The position numbers and the translations under genes were made by a program. Below are positions 1 to 10,240 of a stretch of DNA of 64,000 nucleotides, piece after piece. Below the pieces are notes generated by a model, which searched no databases, was not told the DNA's origin, and saw only the letters and a program-made list of their open reading frames with translations. Every line of letters starts with the position of its first letter. Position 1 is the first letter of the stretch. The stretch lies in contig OX326956.1 of the NCBI GenBank assembly GCA_946800325.1, positions 51,631,052 through 51,695,051 of the forward strand. The letters are read 5' to 3'. This DNA comes from Luzula sylvatica. Lineage: Eukaryota; Streptophyta; Magnoliopsida; Poales; Juncaceae.

Positions 1-161
1 GATTTATGATGATTTTATAGGTTTCATAACATGTTAATAATGTGATAGATTCATTGATATGATATGACTTGATCACAAAGTTTATTATGATTCTATGGTA
101 TCATTGCCCTTAATACACACGATGTGCATTTAACATATGATAAATAATATGAATAAGTAGA

Positions 162-548
162 TGGAGCCCCGGCCCAGTTGGTTGAGTGTGAGACACAAAA
201 AATCATGAAAGATTCTATCATATATATATTTTTTGATCTTATGATATATATTTTTTCAAAGATATTTTGAATAATTATCATTTAATGAGTATTTAATGTA
301 AGGTTCCAAATATATTTATTAATTAATGTTTGACTAAATAAGAAGTTTTGTTGTTCATACAAAAAAAAATCTTCCTAAAAAACAAATTTTATGATATATT
401 TTTTTTAAATATCCAAAATACTCTATTAAAATGATGTATGATAGAAGTCCTAAAAAATCATATATTGTGAAAAATTGTGAATTCAATTTTCATTAGCATC
501 AATGAATGTGATACGTACGAGACTTCTCCATTTGTTATAATTTTTTTT
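162..548 (+). mobile_element. tRNA-derived SINE, split by a MITE
   Basis: The head at 162-196 has a pol III A-box-like stretch (GGCCCAGTTGG). The body resumes at 462 and ends in a T-run at 540-549. The flanks are near-identical 12-mers, TGAATAAGTAGA (150-161) and TGAATAAGTGGA (549-560), read as the target-site duplication. A related copy lies on the minus strand near 7945-8095 and shares the internal words CATTAGCATCAATG and GAGACTTCTCCATT, which supports a family. The B box is decayed here but clear in the other copy. Positions 207-451 are a separate insertion. Confidence 0.6.
207..451. mobile_element. Small MITE inside the SINE
   Basis: This 245-bp AT-rich insertion is bounded by the exact 10-mer AAAAAATCAT at 197-206 and 452-461. 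Its ends are imperfect inverted repeats sharing TTCTATCATA. It has no coding capacity. A 9-10 bp duplication is typical of Mutator-type MITEs, so that superfamily is inferred. Removing it and one 10-mer restores the SINE. Confidence 0.5.
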
Positions 549-667
549 TGAATAAGTGGACCAAGCATGCTTTGGCACTTATATATGTCTATAAATATAA
601 AAACAATTAGTTTCAATGCACATATACAAATAAGAAAAGAATACACTTAAATTCAATCCTTTAATTA

Positions 668-1512
668 GACTAGGAAATTTTCTGCGCTTCGCTGCGGTTT
701 TTAAAGTTATTATTTACCATACAAATATTTCATGCGCTTTGCTGCGATTTTTAAAGATTATTTACCATACAAATTGTATTTAAAACTATTTTTCATTAAA
801 TAGGCACATAATGAGAAACTAATTTTTTCATTAATAATTATATTACACTTTTTCATTAAATAGACACATAATGAGAAACTAATTTTTTCACTAATAATTA
901 TATTGCACTTTTTTCATTAAATAGACACATAATGAGAAACTAATTTTTCATTAATAATTACATTACATACTTATAATTATATTAGTTAAACTAATGGATT
1001 TTAATCAGAACTTTAACTTTTGATATGCCTGTTAGTGAAATAGAAACATAACATATTTTAACACAAAAGTCAATAAAACAAACAATTGAATGATCCGAAT
1101 TTAAACTAATATATCTTGATCAAATGGATGACTGAAGAGAAATATGGCATTTGTTGGTTGCTTCAATAGATTGCAAATTTAAAGAGAGATATTATAATTA
1201 TATTAGTTAAACTGACTTGAACCTGAACTTTTGAAATGTTTGTTAGTGAAATTGTTAGTAATAGTGCAACAAAAACATAACATATTTTAACACAAAAGTC
1301 AATAAACCAAAAAATTGGATGGTCCGGATTTAAATCAACATCTGGATCAAATGATTGATTAAAGAGAAATGTGGCATTGCTTGAATGGATTGAGATAAAT
1401 TAATTGTATTTGATTAAATTTGTAAATCAAGTATTGCAATTACTTCTATAAAAAAATTCTTGAGTGTTTGAATCTGATTTCATTTTGATAAACATAGTCA
1501 AATAGAGTTATC
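668..1512 (-). mobile_element. Helitron-like 3' end and degenerate direct repeats
   Basis: Read on the minus strand, the sequence ends near 670 with a GC hairpin (CGCAGCGAAGCG) followed by CTAG and then T, the hallmark of a Helitron 3' terminus. A second decayed hairpin end lies near 732-752. Positions 785-965 hold three direct copies of a roughly 60-bp unit (ATTAAATAGACACATAATG core). Positions 978-1390 hold two degenerate copies of a roughly 220-bp unit sharing TTAACACAAAAGTCAATAAA. The 5' end was not found and there is no coding sequence. Confidence 0.5.
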
Positions 1513-1527
1513 TTATCACGAAAGATT
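1513..1527. repeat. LINE target-site duplication, left copy
   Basis: The 15-mer TTATCACGAAAGATT recurs exactly at 7360-7374 and brackets the LINE. The T-run that follows it is the element's poly(A) tail seen on the opposite strand. Confidence 0.8.
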
Positions 1528-1673
1528 TTTTTTTTGAAAGAATACCAAAAGTATTCATATCCTTGTTATAAATAAATGATCATTTACAAGTGAGATATCA
1601 CTAAAAAAAGAAAAGGAGAAAAAATAACTAAGTGACCTAACAGGTAATGGCCGCCTATTTTATGTTTAGATCC

Positions 1674-4600
1674 TCATTTTGATTTAAGAGGGTTAATCCT
1701 TCTCCAGAGGTTTGCTTCGTCTAGCGCTTTGAGGGCTATTTGAAGTGGCGATCTGGTTTTGGATGTGAAAATTCGTGCATTTGTTTCTTTCCATATTTCC
1801 CAACTCATAGCTGCCCATATTAGATCCCAGTCTCTTTTGTGATCTCCGGTTAACTTATTCCGGTGTATTTGCCAACTTTCGTATAAGTCGGATTGGGGTT
1901 CAAATCTCGCCTGTTGCATTGTTTTGACTTGAATTATTCTCGCGACCGCTATCGCAAAGGGACACCAAGCTAGGAGGTGGATTGCCGATTCCTCGTCGCG
2001 ATAGCACAAACCACATGTTCCACTATTGGGGTAATTTTTCTTTTGTAATACATCATTGGTGTTCAATCGTCCCTCGAAGGCTAGCCATAAAAATATCTTG
2101 ATCTTCGGGGGTATTTTAAGTTTCCATATTTTTTCTTGCCACTTTGATCGTATACCCGGATCAATTAAGAAGGAGTAGGTGCTTCTTGCGGAGTACTCCC
2201 CGTTTGCCTCCCACTTCCATATTGTGGCGTTGGGTGCGGCCATTGTGGAAGCTCGGTATATTGGTAACAGTTTGATCAAGCTTTTCAGAAAAAAAGATAA
2301 GGAGTTTGCGGGTATGTTCTCAAGTTGATTTGAGTTGACTACTCCATATATTTTGCGTATAGTTTGTGCCCATATATCCTCTTTTTTATTGTCTAGATTC
2401 CAAAGATGTTTGATAAGCAACGCTTTATTCTTTATTTGCAAGTTCGGTATTGCAATCCCCCCGTTTTTTCTCGGCAAGCACACTCTTTCCCATTTTACTA
2501 GACAATTTCCGAGATTGCATTTATCAGTTCCTTTCCATAAGAAGGCTCGCATAATCTTATTCAACTCGTTTATTACCCAAATCGGTATCTCAATAGTTTG
2601 CATCCAAAATGTTGGAATGGAAGCTAAAGTTGTTTGTATCAATGTTAGTCGTCCTCCTATTGATAGGAGCTTTGCTTTCCATGAGGCAACTTTATCTTGT
2701 AGTTTCTTAATTAAGGGTAGAAAGATAATCTTTTTCGGTTTTTTCAAAGAGAGAGGGGTATCGAGATATTGAATTGGTAAATCCTTTTTTCCACATCTTA
2801 GGATGTTGGATAGCGTCGTGGTTAGATCATTCATTATGTTCATCGTAGAGTAGCTTGATTTATCCCAATTTACTTCAAGACCCGTTATGTTAGAGAATAT
2901 ATCTATTGCATAAGATATAATTTTCAAGTTATCCGGATGTGCTTCTACGAATAAAATCGTGTCATCCGCATATTGGAGAACCTCCGTTTGCATATTAGAT
3001 GATGTGATTAGTAACGGCCTAACCTTAGCCATTATTTGTTGTAAGGTGTCTACCACTATATCAAATAATAGCGGTGAAAGGGGGGTCGCCTTGGCGTAGA
3101 CCTCTTTGATGGAAAAAAATATGGAGAGATCTCTCCGTTTATCTTTATGGCAGAAGAAGATGATATCAATAGGTTCCGAACCCATGAGATCCAAGTTCTA
3201 GGAAATCCTCTAGCACTAAGGAGTTTTAGTAAGAATGGCCACGACACATTGTCGAAAGCTTTTTTTATATCGATTTTTAGCATTATTGCGGGAGTTCTAC
3301 AAGTTTTGTAGAAGTTGACATATTCCCTAGCTACTACAAAGGAGTCCGTCGAGGATCTTCCTTTAATGAATGCCGATTGGTTCTTATGTACCAAAGTTGG
3401 CAAAAGAGGTTGTAATCTTTTTTTTTTTTTTTTTGAGTAAATTCGGAGAGGGCTCAAAGTCCCCCTTCCAAACACAATCTCCTTTTTTTTTTTTTTTATT
3501 ACAAATCCGTAGGCCACACACTCTATTCTCACTCATTTAACATTTAATCTATAATCCAGTGTCCCCGCCGGGAATCGAACTCCACACCTCTCGCTCCCTA
3601 GCCAAGAGGTGTGACCAACTAGGCTAACTCTAGTTGGCAAGAGGTTGTAATCTTGAAGCCATAATTTTAGTTATTAGTTTGATCGGGGCATTTATTACAC
3701 TTATCGGTCTATAGTCCTCTATCTTTGAGGCCCCCTCCTTCTTAGGGATTAACGTGATGTTTGCTTGATTTATTCTCCATAAATCAAGTTTATTTTCTTG
3801 GAATGACTTAATTAGGAGATGGAAATCGTCTTTTAACTCGGCCCAAAGCGTTTGCATATACTCGGCCGGAAGCCCACCCGGGCCACAAGATTTCCCTTTT
3901 TTAATTTGTGCTAACGTTTTGCTAATTTCTAGATCCGTGATATTGATCGCGAGCGATTCTAATTCGGATGTGTGAGGTGTAGTATCATACAGTATTGCCA
4001 CATTGCTTTCCGATAGTGTTGAGGTTGCTCCAATCGAGTTTTTGAAGTGTTCATAAAATGCATTTAATATAAGTACCGGGTTATTTATTACCATATCTTG
4101 CACAACTATTGCGGAGATGAAGTTTCTATTTCTTCTCGAAGTTGCTATTGCATGAAAATAAGCATTGTCGTGATCCCCGAGCTTTATCCATTTCTCCGAG
4201 CATCTTTGTTGCCACTTAGATTCGGATTGGATTGCCCATTCTTGTGCTTTTGTTTTTATATCGATTCTCAGTTGGAACTCCGGAGCCGTTAGAGTTCTTG
4301 TTTCCTCAATTAGATCCAAAGCTTGGATTCCGAGTTTACAAGTTTTTAGATTCTCATCATAGTTGTTCGAGTTGGCTTTTGCCCATTCCGCCATAGCCCT
4401 CGTTGATCTTGTTATTTTTAATAATGAATGATTTGGCGGGATTGTCAGAGTTGTGTGGTTTTTTTTCCATGTGTTGACAAAAGTGGTCTTTGCTTCATCG
4501 ATACGAAGCCACGCTCGCTCAAGCTTTGTATGTTTTTGGTTTGTTGCTTTTAACACCGAGATTGTGAGTTTTAGTGGTGCATGATCCGACGTTACCGTTG

Positions 4601-5268
4601 GGAGCTCATTGGTTTCGGATATTGTATTCAAGGAGATAAAGTGGTTCGAGAGTAGAGCTCTATCGAGTTTAGATAGTGTCGGTTGAGGCCGTTTGCTCGA
4701 CCAAGTGAAAGCTCTATTTGCTAGAGGAACCTCAAATAGATTTTCCTCATATATGAAATTATTGAATGCCAATATATGATTCAGGAGATGACCTTCTCCC
4801 GTCGTTTCATTGAGTGATCTAATTAAGTTAAAATCCCCTACTAGGATTGAAGGTAGATTATTTGGATTTATTTCTTTTAATTCGGCAAGGAATAGCAATT
4901 TTCATTATTGTTTATTGGGCCGTATATGTTAGTAAGCACGAACTTAAATCCCGTTGCTAGAGATAGAGTTATTGAGAGTGAGAAGGTTAATTCGTGGTGA
5001 CTTATCAATGAAAAATCATCAGACCATGCAGTGAGTAGTCCCCCCGACTATTTATTGCATTTTTCGCATAGAATGATTTAATACTTGGTGGGCACACTTT
5101 TTTCATATCAAAGAAATTTGTTGCATCTAGCTTTGTTTCTTGCATACAAAAAATATTACAACAAGCATTTCTTGTGGTGTCTTTTACTAATTTTCGTTTA
5201 GAGTCGGTTCCAAGACCACGCACATTCCAAAACAAAATAGAGAGAAAATTAAAAGTTTTTAATAACAT
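1674..5268 (-). pseudogene. LINE ORF2 (endonuclease-reverse transcriptase), broken
   Basis: Frame 1 (5268-5005) opens the endonuclease with FWNVRGLG and CMQETKLD. Frame 2 (4898-3630) continues it with VGDFNLIR and TSDHAPL and enters the RT with LIPKKEGA and DYRPISV. A SINE then interrupts the RT. It resumes with KSAFIKGR-like sequence and the first catalytic Asp in KIDIKKAFDNVSW (within 3056-3420). A frameshift near 3080-3115, at the expected GDPLSPLLF motif, moves into the last frame (to 1674). That frame has the catalytic QYADDTILF and a Cys/His zf-RVT segment (CGLCYRDEESAIHLLAWCPF). At least two frameshifts plus the SINE make it non-functional. Confidence 0.88.
3420..3638 (-). mobile_element. 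tRNA-derived SINE inserted in the LINE RT
   Basis: The minus strand begins near 3638 and has a pol III A box (TAGCCTAGTTGG) and B box (AGTTCGATTCC) about 35 bp apart in a tRNA-like head. It ends in a poly(A) tail (T-run 3418-3434), with a second A/T run inside at 3483-3497. The exact 16-mer AAGAGGTTGTAATCTT at 3404-3419 and 3639-3654 is its target duplication. The insertion postdates the LINE. The open frame at its tail is a chance read-through. Confidence 0.85.
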
Positions 5269-5321
5269 GATTAAACTGATAATTGATAGTGCCCTATTGG
5301 CTGCCTAAAGGGCAATTCGAG

Positions 5322-7192
5322 TCATTTGAGCCCACATCTCAAAAGGGGCCCTGCCGGCCCGTCGACTTCACTCTCATTTCGATAGTCTATTAATTGAGCA
5401 TCGTCATCCTCAAAGTCCAAATTACCCATATTTTCTGAAATTAATAAATTAGATTTAAAATTACAGAATTTATTTCGATTAGTTATAGAGAAATTTCCTT
5501 CACTATTGCCTCTTAGCGATTCGTTCTCATCGGGCGACTCCAGAATAGAGCGTACCGGCTCTATATCTGATGTAGTCTTTTTCAGTGACTTTTTTGACCT
5601 TACTAAATGCCTTGATCCAGGCCAATTTACGTTCATTAGAAAGTTTGGCTTTAGAAGGTTGTTTGATTTACTGGCTCTAACCTTTGTTGGTTCATTTGTT
5701 TTTATCACTGGCAATCCACACAATTTTCTTATTTGGTTTATTTTGTTTTCATCCAGCCCACTTGGCTTTTGAGCCTCTAATTCCAAAGATTTGATATAGT
5801 CAATGGGTTTTACATTCTTTTGTATGGGTTTTAACTTTCTAATGTTTGTTTTCTTTATGGGCAACCGTAATATCGTACCATCAGCACGTTTAGGCTTGTT
5901 GCTCGTTCTCAAGGATTTCCTAATTGTAATATTTAGTTTCGAAGAGCGTGCATCAGAATTAGGAATAGAATAATGCGTAGAAGAAATATGGGCATTATCA
6001 TCATTTTGCCTATCTGCATCTTGCAAATCGGGTTGGATGCCGATATCTTTTGGATCCGCTATCTCATCTTCATGAAATGCACGTCCATCAATGTTCTTAA
6101 TGGATTTACCTAGATCCTCAAACCCGGGTTGACCACGATTCTCGTCGCCCTCATTAACCGCGGGCCCCTTCAGTTTCTTCTTTCTTTCTTCCGCCTCAGA
6201 GACCTTGCCTTGAGCCGTTTGCACCATGCGCTTAGGTGCAATTAATTCTTCGCCATGGTGCTGAGTTGCAATTAAAACTCCTTCACTTTCCAATGTAGTA
6301 GTCGATGAAACTTGCACGATTTTGTCAAGAGGGATTGTTGATTTGACCGGAAGAATCGTGCCATGCGTGACCAAGGCAGGCTGCTGTAGTGAGGCCTCAA
6401 TTCTCTGTCGGGAGGGCTGGTAGACCGGTGTTGCTCGTTGCGAGACATGATGGCTACAGGGTGCCGGACCTGCTGGGGCATTTTTACCGGCTCTTGTCGT
6501 GTACCGGCTGCCGGTATCACCTCGATAGCAATTGTCGACTGAATTCCCAGTTTTTGGGCCAACATTTGGCGTCCAATTGAATCCGGAACGGCAGCCCACA
6601 CTCTTTTCAGCCAAAGTTTATCCACACAGGCATTCGGGCTTCCGGACTCGTCACTACCAGGCTTCGAAAATGGAGTCGCTGAAGGTGACCTCGCCTCTGC
6701 ACGCATATCAACCGGTTTGACGATCGGTACCCATTTGACAGTCGATTTGTTTGATTGTTGTCGTCCAACTGCTCGTCCGACAAAATTGGACTGTGGCATT
6801 GTTTTGAGTTGTCGAGATTGCGAGCACTTTGTTGAGATGTGACCCGATTGCATGCATCTGAAGCACCGAACCGGGTCTTTACAATCGACAAGTCTGTACG
6901 TCGTCGATAGACACTTAAAACATCGACCTTGAAAGGAGAATGGCTTGGCGATTTTTGCATAGGACGAGTCTTGCCTTCCAATCTTGCGCTTCCTTTGAAA
7001 GAACTTTGGTTGAAGGTCGGCATGGTCAATCAATTCGGTTTGCCTCATCTTCTTCCATGTATGTTTCGAAAGAACTTTGGTCCATCCTTCTTCTCCAGAC
7101 TGGAAATCTTGCCCCTTCTTCAGTACAGTGTCCTTTTCGTTCTTCTTCTTTTGCATTGAATCGGTATTCATTGCAACCAAAGTACAGAACAA
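5322..7192 (-). pseudogene. LINE ORF1 (CCHC nucleic-acid-binding protein), broken
   Basis: Translation starts at 7192 and stays open to 6272. The C-terminal part continues in another frame (6614-5322), so one frameshift lies in the overlap. The N-terminal part has two zinc-knuckle units in tandem. The first is CFKCLSTTYRLVDC, where the expected His is Tyr; the second, CFRCMQSGHISTKC, is an intact CX2CX4HX4C knuckle. The C-terminal half is long, charged and low in recognisable motifs, as usual for plant LINE ORF1. The family role is binding element RNA. Confidence 0.8.
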
Positions 7193-7202
7193 AAGTCCCT
7201 GC

Positions 7203-7208
<6 letters not shown>

Positions 7209-7236
<28 letters not shown>
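7209..7236. repeat. GA microsatellite in the LINE leader
   Basis: About 14 GA units lie just upstream of the ORF1 start on the minus strand. Confidence 0.9.
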
Positions 7237-7239
<3 letters not shown>

Positions 7240-7374
7240 GGGCTCCGCCATGGAAGAAATCGTCGGAGTTGTTAGGATGGAGGTTCAGATTCGAAAGCCC
7301 CTTTCAAAATCGCCCATGTACGGAGAGAAACCCTAGCTCCTTTTCCAGTCCATTTTTTTTTATCACGAAAGATT

Positions 7375-7944
7375 ATTCGTTGAATCTGAATCCGATGAAT
7401 CCCTATTTGATGAGGACGAATAATTTTTTATGGACAAAGCTATTACAATACTTGCAAAAGACATGAAATTATTTATTTATTTTTCTATACATGTATCGTA
7501 GAATTAAATAAGAATCATGGCACATACGTTTAATGTGATTATTTCTCTTGTTGGCAAAGAAATATGACACGTAGGAGAGGGATGATGCATCATCAATGGG
7601 TTTCTTGTGAGAAAATCTTTTCAACTTCTTTTTGGTGGATTTGGATTTATGAATTGATTTTTCTTTTAAGAAATATATAGTTTTATTTCAGAAAAAGAAA
7701 TCGCTTTACAAATAGAAAATCGACATTTATTTGTTTTTAATATAAAATCTACAGGGTTAATGATAAAGATATGCTCTTTGACATACAATTGATTATGTTG
7801 AACCGACCATCGAGTTACACGTGAAAGAACTAAATTTTTTGGTAAATTTCATGTATACCCTAGAAAATATCAAAATATGAAACATCCTCCACAAAAATAA
7901 AATAACCACGTATATATACCCTAATGGAACTTTAAAAATATTAT
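7375..7944. other. AT-rich intergenic sequence
   Basis: I see no gene and no clear repeat family here. Short open frames are spurious. Confidence 0.5.
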
Positions 7945-8095
7945 AAAAAAAACAAGTAAATGGAGAAGTCTCGGTGGTCCTCCATCCATTGATGCTAATG
8001 AGACTCGAACTCACAACCTCTCGCAATATGCGATTTCTTATGTCTCACAATGAGACTCGAACTCACAACCTCTCACAACCATCCGAGAGGCTCTC
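7945..8095 (-). mobile_element. SINE remnant with duplicated B box
   Basis: On the minus strand, two copies of a B-box unit (GAGGTTGTGAGTTCGAGTCTC core, about 60 bp apart) precede CATTAGCATCAATGG and GAGACTTCTCCATT, the same words as in the SINE at 162-548. A T-rich tail follows. No A box is visible, so the 5' end is probably lost or rearranged. Confidence 0.55.
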
Positions 8096-10195
8096 GGCAA
8101 AAAATTTAGAAAAGGCTTTTTGCTAGGAGACGAGGAACGAAAAATTATTGATGAATTATTGCTAGACCGGTTTTGATAAAACAAACATGTGTCGTCAAAA
8201 GATAATAAATGATGAATCTAATTACTTGAAATCGAACCTAAATGATGTTAGAATAAACAAATATAATTGAGATATTATGCTAAATCTAATTATGTAAAAT
8301 ATTTAAATCTAAATATCTGAATACCTAGATTGACAGGTTACAATTGTTTTGATAAACCAACGAGTTCAATAAAGAAGATACGAAAGAAAACACTACTATC
8401 ATTGGTTTTATTTTTATCAAATCATTAACTAGAAGAAAAGCTTTAATAGGAAATTATTGGATTAGAAAGAAATTACTATGCGCATTAATAAAAGGAAATT
8501 ACTATGCGAGAAAATTATTCTTTGCATTCATGCACTTATCAAAAATACTCTTCCCTATAATCACTAGTATAACACTAATATAACATACAATATTATAACA
8601 AATATATGTGTGGTCTTGCATTTTTTTGGGATCTCAACCATGACCTAGATATCCTACGTGGTTGAGCCGCCCCTGCGTTTTTCAAAAATCAATTTCTTCA
8701 AAAGACAGTAGTAAGTTAGTAACATGAAAAGTGCTCATGTAAAAAATCGAATGTATTTTTCTTGGTCCACTTTAAGATTTCGAGAGTATGGAGGGGGTAA
8801 ACATGAAAAGCAATGACATACATAATTAAGCACGATGAAACCATAAAAGAATCGTTGAATAATGGCAAGTGGTATGTATGTATATTCTCAGAATACGAAA
8901 GGACCTAATAGTTTTACATAAACCCGGTCTACGGTTAATGTGTACATCACATAATCACACTTGATAATAATAATATTATTATTTTTTAAATTGAATGAAA
9001 TGCATACACATATTCACGTTTTACATTAGTATTTTATAAATACAACTAAATTCACGTGTAGTAAATTAGCTCAGCTGTTAAATTATGTGTCAAAATATTC
9101 ATACGATCATAGTCGAATTCGTTTGGAACTTGAGTTTTTTTTCGTTTTGCATTTCTTTGATCTTCTTCTTGGACGCATGTGTTTCTTATCCAAATGAAAT
9201 TTTCTTTTTGCACATGACGAAAAGAAATTTCATGAATACGTCCAATAAAACAGATAATAAATTTATAATAAGTTGCGTTAAAATTATCCTCAAAATATTT
9301 AAACAAAATTGGTTTTGCACGGGACAAAAATAAAAAATAAAAAACAGTTCTCACAAATAAGTAAAATAAAATAATAACACATATGACTCGAGATATAAAT
9401 GATCGTTTCACATTAAGACCTTACATGATTTGAAAATATCATAATCATCGATCACCTAACAACAAGTCTGAAAAGACGTATATATGGTATACTCAATTGG
9501 ACAGAGTACATTATGTGTATATACATGTTTAATATATGTCATATTCAAAATCAATTTGTTTAAAGATAAAAATGAAATATCTTTCGTAGATTTGATTCTG
9601 AACTATGCTTTTGCAATAATAATAATAATAGACATTTTGCAAAAGAAATATTCGTCGAGAATAATTCAAAAGACTTTTGATATATTATATTCCTTTATTT
9701 AAATAAATTATGCATGTTATATTTTTGACAAATTAGGAGATTTCCTTTATTTTAATTTGTGTAGACCTAGTCCATGTATTTTCTGGCAGGTCATTAATTT
9801 TTCACGCAATCCAATAGTCAGCATTTACAGAGACCCAAGCAAGACACAACCCACAGACATTTAAACAGTCGAATTATCAAATTTGTACCACGTAGAAAAG
9901 ATTAAAGCCTTGTTTGAAAACAAGAAAAAGAGAAAAGAAAAGAAGGAGACCCACTAGAGGACGAAACTAGGAAAGGAGAACAAATTAAAAGAGAGAGAAA
10001 AGGAACTTTTTTTTGACGAAATAGAAAAAGAAACTTTGCATTTGCCATCTCCATTAATCCATGATCAGAGCTCATGCAAGGTTCCATGGAGGAAGAAGAA
10101 GCGGAGGACATAGTGAAAGCATATGAAAAGAAAAGTTCTTTCCTGTTTCTACTAGAACTGGACAAGTCTTGACGCTTCTTCTTTCTTCTAAATCT
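8096..10195. other. Intergenic region, no gene seen
   Basis: AT-rich sequence with several open frames shorter than 120 codons on both strands. These have low-complexity content and match no protein I know. The last 300 bp are purine-rich and probably form the promoter and 5' leader region of the CHUP1-like gene. Confidence 0.45.
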
Positions 10196-10220
10196 TTTTT
10201 TTTTTTTTTTTTTTTTTTTT
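10196..10220. repeat. Poly(T) tract before the CHUP1-like start
   Basis: About 25 T residues end 20 bp upstream of the predicted ATG. Such tracts are common in plant leaders and unstable in length. Confidence 0.8.
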
Positions 10221-10240
10221 GAGTTCTGTGATTTTTCGCC

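Larger units (their letters stand above)
1528..7359 (-). mobile_element. LINE-type non-LTR retrotransposon, 5.8 kb
   Basis: The element runs on the minus strand from a 5' end near 7359 to a poly(A) tail (T-run) at 1526-1535 and is flanked by an exact 15-bp target duplication. It carries an ORF1 with CCHC zinc knuckles (5322-7192) and an ORF2 with AP-type endonuclease, reverse transcriptase and a C-terminal zf-RVT region (1674-5268). This is the architecture of plant L1-type LINEs. Both ORFs are frameshifted and a SINE sits inside the RT, so this copy is dead. The 5' leader holds a GA microsatellite. Confidence 0.9.

Noticed and set aside
2335..2772. 145-codon open frame on the plus strand
   Set aside because: It lies antisense to the LINE reverse transcriptase; its content is a mirror of that coding region.
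3541..3638. Functional tRNA gene on the minus strand
   Set aside because: A and B boxes are present but no cloverleaf closes, and a poly(A) tail with target duplications shows a SINE.
9052..9411. 119-codon minus-strand frame and overlapping plus-strand frames
   Set aside because: AT-rich, overlapping frames on both strands, no recognisable motif and no splice or promoter support.
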